A DNA stretch of 64,000 nt from Bacteroidales bacterium UBA4179 (GCA_002381125.1 DFUT01000044.1:123195-187194); one strand, 5' to 3'; counted from the stretch's first letter, positions 9,071 through 17,915 are shown. The notes: generated by a model not told the origin, from the letters alone. Translations and numbers: made by a program.

Positions 9071-10117
9071 TTATTCCTCAACAATTTCCACAAGAGTACC
9101 TTCATCCAATTTGCTTTTCCCGTCGATAACCACGCGTACGCCTGCTGCAATTTCGGAAATGTGCACTTGATCTTTTACCATTTCGCCACGTTTCACGGAA
9201 ATGCGTGAAACCGTATTGTCGTCATTTACGACAAATACAAATTCTTCACCGGTACCCGGTTGCCTGTAAATGGCATTAACGGGCACAAAAACACCTTTTT
9301 CCGCAGGCAATTCGAGCGATGCCCTGCAAAACATGCCCGGTTTGAATTTCAACGACGTATTGGGAATTTCCACCTCAACCGAAGATGTGCGCGTAACGGA
9401 AGATAACACGGGAGAAATGTAATGGATTTTTCCGATGACTTTTTCTTCGGGATAAGCATCAAAAGCTACCTCCACCTCATTTCCTTTATGTATTAGAGGC
9501 AATTCTTTTTCGTTCACTTCTATTTTAACCTTCAAAGGGTTCAATTGCATCAAAGATACGATGCCGTTTTCAATTTTTAAATCGGCGCTCATGGAAGGTA
9601 CAAACGAATAATTTTCGCCTTCTTCCACATAAATATCCACCAAAATGCCGGGAAACGGTGCCGTAATGGTCGTATTTTTTTTCAACATTTTCACTTTGGC
9701 TTCCGAGGCTTCGTATTTTGCTTTTATATGATCAAAATCGATCAAACTGATACTCCCTTTTTCTTTCAACCGGCTCAATCGTTCGTAGTCTTTTTTGATT
9801 GTCTCGTTTTCCACTTGTGCTTGAATAAGCATTTCGTCCGACAATTCCACGATTTTTGCACCTTGAGCCACAAAATCTCCTTTTTTGTAATATATTTTTT
9901 CTATTCTTCCGGGTAAGGATGAAGCCAAATTGACTTTTCTGTTTGCTTCCGCAGTGCCGGAATAATTGAGAATAGGATGATATTCCGTTTCAACCGATTC
10001 GGCAACGGTCACCCTTGCGGCTTTCACCTCATTTTCTTCGGATTTGTTTTGCGTTGAACATGCAGTGGTCATCAATACAAGACAAACTGCAAACAATACA
10101 TTCTTTTTCATATTCAT
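9071..10117 (-). CDS. RND efflux periplasmic adaptor (membrane-fusion protein), lipoprotein
   Basis: A 348-residue adaptor linking the RND pump to TolC. The N-terminus MNMKKNVLFAVCLVLMTTACSTQ carries a lipobox (TTAC), so it is probably lipid-anchored in the inner membrane facing the periplasm. The lipoyl/barrel-sandwich halves are visible at NLASSLPGRIEKIYYKKGDFVAQGAKIVEL and ITAPFPGILVDIYVEEGENY, separated by a fairly short helical hairpin (residues about 80-135), followed by the beta-barrel and membrane-proximal domains. It sits six bases after tolC and 18 bases before the pump gene, consistent with one transcript. Confidence 0.93.
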   Translation of the reverse strand: MNMKKNVLFAVCLVLMTTACSTQNKSEENEVKAARVTVAESVETEYHPILNYSGTAEANRKVNLASSLPGRIEKIYYKKGDFVAQGAKIVELSDEMLIQAQVENETIKKDYERLSRLKEKGSISLIDFDHIKAKYEASEAKVKMLKKNTTITAPFPGILVDIYVEEGENYSFVPSMSADLKIENGIVSLMQLNPLKVKIEVNEKELPLIHKGNEVEVAFDAYPEEKVIGKIHYISPVLSSVTRTSSVEVEIPNTSLKFKPGMFCRASLELPAEKGVFVPVNAIYRQPGTGEEFVFVVNDDNTVSRISVKRGEMVKDQVHISEIAAGVRVVIDGKSKLDEGTLVEIVEE

Positions 10118-10123
10118 TATCGA

Positions 10124-11659
10124 TTAATTATTTTCTTGATTATACATCTCGGGGTAATCATAAATGGCACCGGTGGCCTTATCCAATTCTGTTCGTGCAA
10201 TTTTCATTTCAATTACGGCATCGATATAATTGTTGCTTGCCTGCTCCCAATCCAATTGCGATTCCAATAGATCCGTCAGTTTTATCAACCCTTCATTAAA
10301 ATGATTCTGCGATATATCCATGCTTTCTTTCGCTTGCTCTTTCGATAATTTGGAAATTGCAACTTTATCCAACGACTCGGTATATGCATTTATCGATTGC
10401 CGGATCTGCAAATCGATCAATTCTCTTGCTTCATCCAACTCATATTGCACGGCTTGACGATCCTTTTTTGCGGCATTTAACGTATGCACTCTGTCGCCCC
10501 AATGAAAAATGGGCATCGACAAAACCACACCGATATTCCAGTCGCCACCAAATTTCTTTTCAAAACCTTTATAAGGATTGGGGTTTAAGTACGCATATCC
10601 GCCGGAAAGAAAAATATCGGGCATAAAACGCGATGTCGCAATTTTTTGTGTCGATTCGGCAATCGAAACTTTTTGTTTCAGCATCGCTATTTCCACTCTG
10701 TTGTCAACCATTTTAGAGCTTGCCAAATAAGGCAAAGACTCCTTTTCAAGGCCCGATTCCACTCCATCTGCCACCGCAAGATTATCCGATTCGACGCCCA
10801 TAATCTGAGCCAATGCCATTTTCGATAAAGTCAATCCGTTTTCGGCTTTCAACAATTTCAATTTGGCATCATTTTGTTTCACCTGCGCCTTCAACAAATC
10901 GTTTCGAATGATCAGTCCCTCGTTATATAGATTCTCCAAATCGAACACCAGCCGATTCAACAATTCCAAATAAGATTGAGCCAATTTCACTTTTTCGTTC
11001 ATCGACACCACACGCCAATAAGCCTCATCCGTTTGATCGACCAATTCGGCTTTGGTTAGGATAACATTATTGTTCTCGATAGTTTCGGTATATTGCGCAA
11101 TACGATAGGCTTCCGTTATTTTGAATCCCGTAAACAAAGGCTGCATCACCGATAAACCTGCATAATAAGCATTCTTGTAATCCAACTTCATCTGATCGGC
11201 CGGAAGAAGTGCGTATTGCTGAAAAACGGGATTTCCGGAGGCATCGGTCAGCGGTTTGCCTGTTTCGGGGTTGATCACCAACGTTTTAAGAGCCGTTTCC
11301 GGATCGTCCTGAAAAATTCCCGGATTAAATTTCCCCGTCTGTTGATCTATGGCGTTATAGGGAACAATGGGCAAAAACATATCGTGCTGCAAAAGCTCAA
11401 GCGCTTTATTGGTATGCAGGTAACCCGCATTTATCTTGAAATCGGGCAAGTATTTCGTAAAGGCCGATTTCCGGAGTGCGGTGGATGCCTGCGCCTTTTC
11501 TTGCGCAATCTTAACTTTTTTGTTTTGTTCCAAAGCAAGTTTTCGACATTGTTCCAATGTATATACTTCTTGGGCAAATGCTCCTTGTGCAAAGAGTATA
11601 AAAATCAAACTCCAACAGTTGATTAAACCCTTTTTTAAATTGATTTTTTTCATATTCAT
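10124..11659 (-). CDS. TolC-family outer membrane efflux channel
   Basis: A 511-residue outer membrane protein with a signal peptide (cleavage probably after QGAFA in the first 30 residues) and the typical TolC opening EVYTLEQCRKLALEQNKKVKIAQEKA. Two long helical coiled-coil repeats are visible, each ending in motifs like RNDLLKAQVKQNDAKLKLLKAENGL and LIKLTDLLESQLDWEQASNNY, as expected for the two-fold repeat of the family. The insertion at about residues 90-150, rich in Asp, Pro and Gly, resembles extracellular loops of Bacteroidetes members. The start ATG at 11659 is seven bases after the tetR stop. It pairs with the adaptor and pump directly downstream. Confidence 0.93.
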   Translation of the reverse strand: MNMKKINLKKGLINCWSLIFILFAQGAFAQEVYTLEQCRKLALEQNKKVKIAQEKAQASTALRKSAFTKYLPDFKINAGYLHTNKALELLQHDMFLPIVPYNAIDQQTGKFNPGIFQDDPETALKTLVINPETGKPLTDASGNPVFQQYALLPADQMKLDYKNAYYAGLSVMQPLFTGFKITEAYRIAQYTETIENNNVILTKAELVDQTDEAYWRVVSMNEKVKLAQSYLELLNRLVFDLENLYNEGLIIRNDLLKAQVKQNDAKLKLLKAENGLTLSKMALAQIMGVESDNLAVADGVESGLEKESLPYLASSKMVDNRVEIAMLKQKVSIAESTQKIATSRFMPDIFLSGGYAYLNPNPYKGFEKKFGGDWNIGVVLSMPIFHWGDRVHTLNAAKKDRQAVQYELDEARELIDLQIRQSINAYTESLDKVAISKLSKEQAKESMDISQNHFNEGLIKLTDLLESQLDWEQASNNYIDAVIEMKIARTELDKATGAIYDYPEMYNQENN

Positions 11660-11666
11660 TATTTAT

Positions 11667-12254
11667 TTAACGTTTTGTTATACCGTAAAGCAAGATATCG
11701 GTCAACCGATTCAGATGTCCCGAATATTCCGAAATATCCAATTTATCGAGTATGAAAAAAATTTCGACCCCTTTTAGTGTATTCACGATGATCAAAGCCG
11801 TCAAATACGTATCGTCAACATCAAATTGTCCGGCTTCTACTCCTTCATCCAAAATTTGTTGAATCACTTGGAGCTCATCTTTGTCGTACTTTTCTCGAAG
11901 GTGCTCCACAAAAGGGAGATTGGTTAAATAATCGGAATGCAGTGCTTGGTAATAATTTGCTTTTTGCATAAACTCTTTCGTTCGTTCCAATAAATAAACC
12001 CTTAATTTGTCTTTGGGAGTGGGCTCTTTTTCCATAGATTTTCGAAGAGCACTTTTTGCTTCCATAGCCTCCTTTTCGATAACAGCCCTAAAAATGTCCT
12101 CTTTGTTTTGAAAATAATAATAAATGGAACTTTTCCCTTTTTGTAAGGCATCGGCAATATCGTCCATTGTTGTTTTTTTATACCTGTAGCGGCCAAAAAG
12201 TTCGCCTGCTTTACAAATAATCGTATTTCGCATTTCGTCGCTTACCGTATTCAT
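11667..12254 (-). CDS. TetR/AcrR-family transcriptional repressor of the efflux operon
   Basis: A 195-residue regulator. The HTH domain is at about residues 10-58 (TTMDDIADALQKGKSSIYYYF, then NKEDIFRAVIEKE). The remainder is helical, ending in a C-terminal domain of the type common in Bacteroidetes regulators (LIIVNTLKGVEIFFILDKLD). It is the first gene of the operon and lies eight bases before tolC, so it is transcribed with the pump it probably controls. A -7 box on the - strand (12324-12331) and repeated TTCGA half-sites (12288-12314) lie between promoter and start, which fits autorepression. Inducer unknown. Confidence 0.92.
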   Translation of the reverse strand: MNTVSDEMRNTIICKAGELFGRYRYKKTTMDDIADALQKGKSSIYYYFQNKEDIFRAVIEKEAMEAKSALRKSMEKEPTPKDKLRVYLLERTKEFMQKANYYQALHSDYLTNLPFVEHLREKYDKDELQVIQQILDEGVEAGQFDVDDTYLTALIIVNTLKGVEIFFILDKLDISEYSGHLNRLTDILLYGITKR

Positions 12255-12287
12255 TTTTTTCGGATTTAAATCGTTTGTATTTGACTA

Positions 12288-12331
12288 TTCGAATAAATTG
12301 TTCGATTGTTCGAAATTAAGGCGCAAAAGTA
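12288..12331 (-). promoter_or_regulatory. Promoter and candidate TetR operator of the efflux operon
   Basis: On the - strand, TACTTTTG at 12331-12324 matches the Bacteroidetes -7 box TAnnTTTG. Between it and the tetR start lie two TTCGAA sites (12288-12293 and 12309-12314), exactly 21 bases apart, with a further TTCGA at 12301-12305. Spacing of two helical turns suits binding of TetR dimers on one DNA face. Operator function is inferred; the box match is read directly. Confidence 0.45.
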
Positions 12332-12461
12332 TGTCATTTATTTTAGAGAAACCAATAATCGGGGGTAATTAATGTTAAAAAACGAGCCAACAAATCAGAG
12401 AGACTGCACGCCAATCGGATACTTTCACCAAAATGCGGAAACAAAATTGAAGTTAATTCAT

Positions 12462-12469
12462 TACTTTTG
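12462..12469 (+). promoter_or_regulatory. Bacteroidetes-type -7 promoter box
   Basis: TACTTTTG matches TAnnTTTG and lies 30 bases before the start of the inositol phosphatase-family gene. A convincing -33 TTTG at the normal distance is not seen. Confidence 0.5.
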
Positions 12470-12498
12470 CAGGGTACGACCAATAATATAAAACAAAA

Positions 12499-13290
12499 AT
12501 GAACAATTCAATAGAAACGTTGAGCAACGAAGTTTGCCGTATTGCCATAGATACGGGAAAATATCTGAAAGAGGAGCAAGCCAAACTCACACTCGAAGAT
12601 ATTGAATTCAAGGGTCCGAGAAATTACGTAACCTATATCGACAAGGAAGCCGAACGCCAACTGGTGGGAGCGTTGGAAAATCTGCTTCCCGAAGCCGGAT
12701 TCCTAACCGAAGAGGCCACCATTGAATACGAACAAAAAGAAAACACGTGGATTATAGATCCGTTGGACGGAACCACCAATTACATACATGGCGACAATCC
12801 TTTTGCCGTGAGCATTGCCCTCATGCGAAAAGGAAAAATCGTGCTCGGTATAGTCTACGATCCTGTGGCCAACGAACTCTATTCTGCCATTGGGCCGGGA
12901 AAAGCCTATCTCAACGGCCATCCCATCCATGCAAGCTCTCATGCACAACTTCAAAACGGATACATCGGATTCGGCATTCCCTATAACCTCACGGCGGAAG
13001 GCGAAAAAATACTCGCAAATGCACTGGCACAATTTCGCAAATGCAGTTTCCGCATCAAAGGCTCTGCTGCGGTAGAAATATGCTATGTTGCTTGCGGTAG
13101 GAGCGATGCCTACTTCCACTCGGGACTCTCTCCTTGGGACGTGGCGGCCGGTACGTTTATTTTGGAATGTGCGGGAGGCAAATGCACCGATTTTTCCGGC
13201 GGCAAAAACTACCTTTTCGGAAAAGAACTGGTAGCCGGAAACGGCAAAATCAACCAAGAAATAAGGAATAACATTATCCAGCATGCTTAG
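12499..13290 (+). CDS. Inositol monophosphatase-family protein
   Basis: Cytoplasmic Mg-dependent phosphatase of 263 residues. The metal-binding signature WIIDPLDGTTNYIHG lies at about residues 84-98, with the upstream acidic ligand in FLTEEAT (about 73-79) and the second signature SPWDVAAGTFILECAGG near residues 213-229, so all metal ligands appear intact. Family members hydrolyse inositol phosphates, 3'-phosphoadenosine phosphate or related sugar phosphates; this sequence looks closer to inositol monophosphatase (SuhB) than to CysQ, but the substrate is not certain. It is monocistronic as far as spacing shows, with its own promoter box upstream. Confidence 0.9.
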   Translation: MNNSIETLSNEVCRIAIDTGKYLKEEQAKLTLEDIEFKGPRNYVTYIDKEAERQLVGALENLLPEAGFLTEEATIEYEQKENTWIIDPLDGTTNYIHGDNPFAVSIALMRKGKIVLGIVYDPVANELYSAIGPGKAYLNGHPIHASSHAQLQNGYIGFGIPYNLTAEGEKILANALAQFRKCSFRIKGSAAVEICYVACGRSDAYFHSGLSPWDVAAGTFILECAGGKCTDFSGGKNYLFGKELVAGNGKINQEIRNNIIQHA

Positions 13291-13437
13291 CATAGCTTTG
13301 GTTGTGAAACGCACCAATACGGCTTTTTTGAGTTTAGTTTATATTTTTTTTATTTAATCGGAGAACGGAAAAAAATAAATTGATTATCTTTACATGAGTA
13401 AAAAATATTTTGCAAATTTCATATTCCCTAAAAAATT

Positions 13438-13998
13438 ATGACAACAGATCTCAACCAAATAGGCGAACGCATAAAAGGGCTGCGCGATGCGCTGGGTTAT
13501 TCACCCGAAAAAATGGCGAGCATTTTAGAACAGAAAGTAGACGATTATCTGGCATACGAAGAAGGAACCAAAGACATTTCGCTATCGGTGCTTCAACGCA
13601 TCGAAAAAGAATTCGACATCGATCTTTCGACCCTCTTGTTTGGAACAGAGCCCAAAATGAGCTCCTATTTCATTACGAGAAAAGACAGAGGCTTGAGCGT
13701 GGAAAGGGTATCGGCCTACAAATATCAATCGCTTACAGCCGGGTTCACAAACAATATAGCCGAAGTATTCATCGTTACCGTTGAACCGAAACCTATGGAT
13801 GAAGATTTCTTTAAAAATACCCATCCCGGTCAGGAATTCAACATGGTTCTCGAAGGAAGCATGCTGATGCATATCAACGGAAAAAATCACATTCTAAACG
13901 AAGGCGACAGCATTTATTTCGACTCTACCCTTCCTCACGGCATGAAAGCATTGCACAATCAACCTGTCAAGTTTCTGGCTGTGATTCTCCATCCTTGA
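13438..13998 (+). CDS. XRE-family regulator with C-terminal cupin domain
   Basis: A 186-residue one-component regulator. Residues about 7-62 form an XRE/Cro helix-turn-helix (IGERIKGLRDALGYSPEKMASIL), and residues about 115-185 form a cupin barrel (HPGQEFNMVLEGSMLMHINGKNHILNEGDSIYFDSTLPHGMKAL) that probably binds a small ligand. It lies 59 bases before an acyl-CoA synthetase gene on the same strand; this pairing recurs in Bacteroidetes and suggests the regulator controls the synthetase in response to its substrate or product. A near match to the -7 box (TATCTTTA) lies about 50 bases upstream. Confidence 0.9.
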   Translation: MTTDLNQIGERIKGLRDALGYSPEKMASILEQKVDDYLAYEEGTKDISLSVLQRIEKEFDIDLSTLLFGTEPKMSSYFITRKDRGLSVERVSAYKYQSLTAGFTNNIAEVFIVTVEPKPMDEDFFKNTHPGQEFNMVLEGSMLMHINGKNHILNEGDSIYFDSTLPHGMKALHNQPVKFLAVILHP

Positions 13999-14057
13999 TA
14001 AAGGGTCAACTTCTATTTGAAAACAAACATATATACAATATATATTATAAATTTCTC

Positions 14058-15710
14058 ATGATTGAAAAATTTTTAAAACAAACCGAATACACTTCTCATC
14101 AAGATTTTACAGAAAACTATCGTATCGAAGTTCCTGAAAACTTTAATTTTGCTTATGATATAATCGACGAATGGGCAAAAACACATCCCGACAAACGGGC
14201 CATCTGCTGGACAAACGATCGCGGCAAGCACCACGATGTAACCTTCGCCGAGTTAAAGGAGCTATCTGACAAGACAGCTTCTTTTTTTCAATCCATCGGA
14301 ATTGGGAAAGGAGACATGGTCATGCTCATTCTCAAACGAAACATCGAATTTTGGTACACCATTTTGGCGTTGCACAAAATAGGGGCAATAGCCATTCCGG
14401 CAACCCATCTGCTTACCGATAAAGATATTGTTTATCGCGCCAATGCAGCCGACGTTAAAGCGATAGTGGCGTCCGAAGACAAAGAAGTCATTGATCACGT
14501 TGCCAAAGCCCTTCCCCATTCACCCACCGTTGAACATCTTATCGTAAACAGCAAAAATCGATACGAGGGATGGCTCAGTCTGCACGAAGGAATAGAAAAA
14601 GCCGCCCCTTTCGTAAGACCCGAAAAAGTAAACGAAAACGACGATATCATGCTGTTGTATTTCACATCGGGAACCACCGGTCAGCCCAAAATGGTTGCCC
14701 ACAATTTCGCATACCCCTTAGGACATATCACCACCGCCAAATATTGGCACAATCTGCACGAAAACAGCATACACCTTACCGTAGCCGAAACCGGATGGGC
14801 AAAAGCCACCTGGGGGAAACTTTACGGGCAATGGATTGTAGGAGCATGCGTGTTTGTATACGACTACGATGGCAAGTTCATCCCGGCCGATATGCTCCAC
14901 ATGATTTCGAAATACAACGTCACTTCATTTTGTGCACCTCCCACCATCTATCGCTTTCTGGTACGCGAAGATCTCACAAAATACGACCTTTCGGCACTCG
15001 AATACTGCACTACTGCCGGCGAAGCACTCAATCCATCGGTTTTCGAAACTTTTTACCGACAAACCGGCATTCAGATCAAAGAAGCCTTCGGACAAACCGA
15101 AACGGCACCCATTATCATTACTTTTCCATGGATCGATTCCAAACCCGGCGCAATGGGTGTTCCCAATCCGTTATACGATATGAAACTGATCAAACCCGAT
15201 GGGCTACCTGCCGAAGATGGAGAAGAGGGCGAAATTTGCATCGACACACACGAAGGACATCCCCTAAGCTTGTTCATGGGCTATTATCGCGACGAAGACC
15301 TCACCCGAAAATCTTATTCCGATGACCTGTATCACACAGGCGACATAGCCTGGCGCGACGAAGACGGCTACTATTGGTTTGTAGGCCGTACCGACGACAT
15401 TATCAAAAGTTCGGGATACCGCATTGGCCCTTTTGAAGTTGAAAGTGCACTGATGACGCATCCTGCTGTTGTGGAATGTGCCGTTACAGGGGTTCCCGAC
15501 GACATACGTGGTCAAGTAATAAAAGCTACGATTGTTCTGGCAAATGAATATAAAGGAAAAGAAAGTCCCAAATTAATCAAAGAAATTCAAGATCATGTAA
15601 AAAGAGTTACTGCTCCCTACAAATATCCGCGTGTTATCGAATTTGTGGATGAGCTGCCTAAAACCATTAGTGGGAAAATACGTCGTGTTGAGATACGCGA
15701 AAAAAAGTAA
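14058..15710 (+). CDS. AMP-dependent acyl-CoA synthetase
   Basis: Cytoplasmic adenylate-forming enzyme of 550 residues that activates a carboxylic acid to its CoA thioester. The P-loop-like motif YFTSGTTGQPKM is at about residues 200-211, the A5-type motif EAFGQTETAP near 340, the hinge YHTGDIAWRDEDGYYWFVGRTDDIIKSSGYRIGPFEVE near 430-465, and the catalytic lysine in KTISGKIRR near 540. The overall layout is closest to medium-chain (ACSM-like) enzymes rather than true acetyl-CoA synthetase, though chain length is not certain. I chose the ATG at 14058; the longer frame starts at a TTG that overlaps the previous gene. It is followed by a long inverted repeat and a strong terminator. Confidence 0.92.
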   Translation: MIEKFLKQTEYTSHQDFTENYRIEVPENFNFAYDIIDEWAKTHPDKRAICWTNDRGKHHDVTFAELKELSDKTASFFQSIGIGKGDMVMLILKRNIEFWYTILALHKIGAIAIPATHLLTDKDIVYRANAADVKAIVASEDKEVIDHVAKALPHSPTVEHLIVNSKNRYEGWLSLHEGIEKAAPFVRPEKVNENDDIMLLYFTSGTTGQPKMVAHNFAYPLGHITTAKYWHNLHENSIHLTVAETGWAKATWGKLYGQWIVGACVFVYDYDGKFIPADMLHMISKYNVTSFCAPPTIYRFLVREDLTKYDLSALEYCTTAGEALNPSVFETFYRQTGIQIKEAFGQTETAPIIITFPWIDSKPGAMGVPNPLYDMKLIKPDGLPAEDGEEGEICIDTHEGHPLSLFMGYYRDEDLTRKSYSDDLYHTGDIAWRDEDGYYWFVGRTDDIIKSSGYRIGPFEVESALMTHPAVVECAVTGVPDDIRGQVIKATIVLANEYKGKESPKLIKEIQDHVKRVTAPYKYPRVIEFVDELPKTISGKIRRVEIREKK

Positions 15711-15801
15711 GGGTGTTCATTAGAAGTTATTATGAATTACGTTGTAGCACAAATTTGGGGTTTGTGGCCACTTTCGTTCTTCATCTCCCTTTGAACACCC
15801 T
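15710..15801. repeat. Inverted repeat with 10-base arms around a 72-base loop
   Basis: AGGGTGTTCA at 15710-15719 and its exact reverse complement TGAACACCCT at 15792-15801 flank sequence without a gene. The right arm almost touches the terminator hairpin at 15803. It may fold in the 3' untranslated RNA of the synthetase gene. Function unknown. Confidence 0.55.
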
Positions 15802-15802
15802 C

Positions 15803-15847
15803 GTTCCCCCTTTCCGGCCGTAGCCGGAAAAGAAGGGAACCCTTTTT
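15803..15847 (+). terminator. Rho-independent terminator after the acyl-CoA synthetase gene
   Basis: GTTCCC and TTTCCGGC (15803-15818) pair with GCCGGAAA and GGGAAC (15823-15840) around CGTA, followed by CCTTTTT. The stem is GC-rich and is followed by a T run, so termination is likely. The rest of 15848-16027 is AT-rich and shows no gene. Confidence 0.8.
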
Positions 15848-16027
15848 AAAATTTTAATGCCAATATTTTTATCTTCTCGACAAAAATACTATCATTGAAG
15901 TTTTGTATACTTTTCTCTGCTCTCTTGCAAACAAAATATCTCATCGGATATTTCAACTACAAAAATAACACATATGCTTTTAATATGCAAATTTTTTCGA
16001 TAGATTTTTTCGAGTTTAACATTTCTC

Positions 16028-16864
16028 TTAACGTTTGTTTGTTCTGCTTATCCATTCATCTGCTATCGCAGCATCGTAGCCCAACTCTTTTGCTTTTTCG
16101 AAATCGGCTCTAGCAGCCACTTTATCGTATTGCATCAACCGAACCCTGCCACGCAGGAAATAAAAATATGGATTTTGTTTCTCCTTGGGCTCGGCAATTC
16201 GCAAATCGGCCGACGCCTTAAACAGCTGTTCCGTGTTCACGTAACACTCTGCACGATTCATATATAATGCCGAGGAAACGTTTTCGCTCTCGTCGATAAG
16301 CAGCGTATATACTTTTTCGGCAGCCTCCCAATTATCGTCGAGTTTATAAATCAACGCTTTGCTGAGAAGGGAATACATATCGTTAGGATCAATTTGCTGC
16401 GCTTTCTTGAAATCGACTTCTGCTTTTTCTCTGTTTTTCTCTTCCAGATAAAGTAACCCACGTCGGTAATACGCCTCAATATCGTTGGGATCGCGCTGTA
16501 AAATGGCATTATAATCGGTCATGGCCTCATCAAACTTTTCCATATCGCACAAAAGCGAAGCCCTGTTATGCAAAACCACATTAGGCTCTGAATACGATGC
16601 TAATGCCGCAGTAAACGAAACATACGCATCGTTTAGCCTACCGAGCTCACGCTGAATAACCCCCATACTCATGAGCAGCAAGGCATTATCCTTGTTTGCC
16701 GGGTCCATCTGCATGGCTTTTTTTAGCGCATACTCGGCACTGTCGAGGCGGTTTCGTTCGAGATGATCAATCGATTTATTGATCCACTGTTCGTAACTCT
16801 GTGCCTCAACCGACAAAAACCCGACCACACCCAACAGAAAAAAACTCGAGAAAAACTTTTTCAT
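16028..16864 (-). CDS. Tetratricopeptide (TPR) repeat protein, exported
   Basis: A 278-residue protein made of about six to seven TPR units, for example NRLDSAEYALKKAMQMDPAN, DEAMTDYNAILQRDPNDIEAYYRRG and NREKAEVDFKKAQQIDPND, with the typical A-Y-P spacing. The start ATG at 16864 gives a clear signal peptide (MKKFFSSFFLLGVVGFLSVEAQS), so it likely works in the periplasm; a longer frame begins 24 bases upstream. TPR proteins bind other proteins; no partner can be named. It is divergent from the MscS gene, with 85 bases between the starts. Confidence 0.85.
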   Translation of the reverse strand: MKKFFSSFFLLGVVGFLSVEAQSYEQWINKSIDHLERNRLDSAEYALKKAMQMDPANKDNALLLMSMGVIQRELGRLNDAYVSFTAALASYSEPNVVLHNRASLLCDMEKFDEAMTDYNAILQRDPNDIEAYYRRGLLYLEEKNREKAEVDFKKAQQIDPNDMYSLLSKALIYKLDDNWEAAEKVYTLLIDESENVSSALYMNRAECYVNTEQLFKASADLRIAEPKEKQNPYFYFLRGRVRLMQYDKVAARADFEKAKELGYDAAIADEWISRTNKR

Positions 16865-16911
16865 CTCACAAATTATCCTTTTATTCACAACAAATTTAGC
16901 ACAATTTTGTC

Positions 16912-16919
16912 TACTTTTG
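16912..16919 (+). promoter_or_regulatory. Bacteroidetes-type -7 box for the MscS gene
   Basis: TACTTTTG matches TAnnTTTG and lies 30 bases upstream of the chosen MscS start. A TTTA about 14 bases upstream is a poor -33 candidate. Confidence 0.5.
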
Positions 16920-16949
16920 CTATCTCAACTTATTAAAAAAGTAAAAACA

Positions 16950-17765
16950 ATGGACATCAATTTCGAAGAATTATTAAACAAATTCGTCACCGGCGGCATC
17001 GATTTCGCAGGTAAACTATTGCTTGCCCTTCTCATCTTTTTCGTTGGTAAGTGGCTGATCAAAAAAATCAACCAAGCCCTCGACAAACTCATGACGCAGC
17101 GGCAAATAGACATCGCATTGAAAAGTTTTTTGAAAAACGTATTCAATATTCTCTGTTACACTTTTCTGTTCATTATCATCATCAATGTAGTAGGCAAACA
17201 AACCGTTTCGCTGGCCGCAATAATCGGGTCGGTCGGATTAGCCGTTGGCTTGGCAGTAAAAGACAATCTGGCCAATTTTGCCGGTGGCATTATGCTCCTT
17301 TTGAATAAACCATTTAAGGGGGGCGACTTCATCGAAGCGCAAAATCTTTCCGGAACCGTAAAAAGCGTCGGCATTTTATATACCACTCTAATTACCGCCG
17401 ACAACAAAACCGTTTACATTCCCAACGGTCCGCTCTCAACAGGCAATATTGTCAATTACACCACTCAAGAAACAAGAAGAATCGACATAATAGTTGGCGT
17501 AGAATACGGTACGGATATCGAAAAGGTAAAAACCACACTCCTCGACCTGGCCCGAAATCATCCAAAAGTCTTGCCCGAACCCGAACCATTGTGCCGCATG
17601 ACAAAAATAAACGAAAGTTCTCTTGATTTTGTATTGCGTGTATGGGTGAAATCGGAAGATTTCTGGCCAACAACCTTCGATCTGAACGAAGGGATTTATC
17701 ATCAACTCACCCTTAACGGCGTCAAAATTCCCTTCCCGCAACTGACAGTTCATCTGGCCAAATAA
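16950..17765 (+). CDS. Small-conductance mechanosensitive ion channel (MscS family)
   Basis: Inner-membrane tension-gated channel of 271 residues that releases solutes on osmotic downshock. Three membrane helices are visible: residues about 13-35, 58-80, and the pore-lining TM3 (AAIIGSVGLAVGLAVKDNLANFAGGIMLL), which has the family's Gly/Ala packing. The beta domain (GGDFIEAQNLSGTVKSVGILYTTL, then TVYIPNGPL) and the C-terminal alpha/beta domain follow. Length and layout are those of E. coli MscS. The ATG at 16950 was preferred to an upstream TTG because it gives the standard amphipathic N-terminal helix. Confidence 0.93.
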   Translation: MDINFEELLNKFVTGGIDFAGKLLLALLIFFVGKWLIKKINQALDKLMTQRQIDIALKSFLKNVFNILCYTFLFIIIINVVGKQTVSLAAIIGSVGLAVGLAVKDNLANFAGGIMLLLNKPFKGGDFIEAQNLSGTVKSVGILYTTLITADNKTVYIPNGPLSTGNIVNYTTQETRRIDIIVGVEYGTDIEKVKTTLLDLARNHPKVLPEPEPLCRMTKINESSLDFVLRVWVKSEDFWPTTFDLNEGIYHQLTLNGVKIPFPQLTVHLAK

Positions 17766-17822
17766 CTCTCGACAAAATAAAACAATGCGTTACAAATAGC
17801 AAAACATGTTATATAATAGGTT

Positions 17823-17860
17823 TTTTTATCTAAAATAGATAAAAAGTATTTTTATATTTG
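17823..17860 (+). promoter_or_regulatory. Promoter and overlapping palindrome of the cas operon
   Basis: TATATTTG at 17853-17860 matches the -7 box TAnnTTTG and lies 55 bases before the cas6 start. A perfect palindrome with 10-base arms (TTTTTATCTA, AAA, TAGATAAAAA) occupies 17823-17845, covering the place where the -33 element would be. That position is what a repressor operator would take. It is AT-only apart from two G/C pairs, so a transcription terminator for the MscS gene is less likely. Confidence 0.55.
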
Positions 17861-17915
17861 CACACTTCACAGTTGTAAAAATAAATTTTCGTTATTTGTA
17901 AATTTAATCGGGAGA

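Noticed and set aside
13995..14057. Upstream TTG start for the acyl-CoA synthetase
   Set aside because: It overlaps the XRE-cupin stop and adds residues unlike the family; the ATG at 14058 gives the expected N-terminus.
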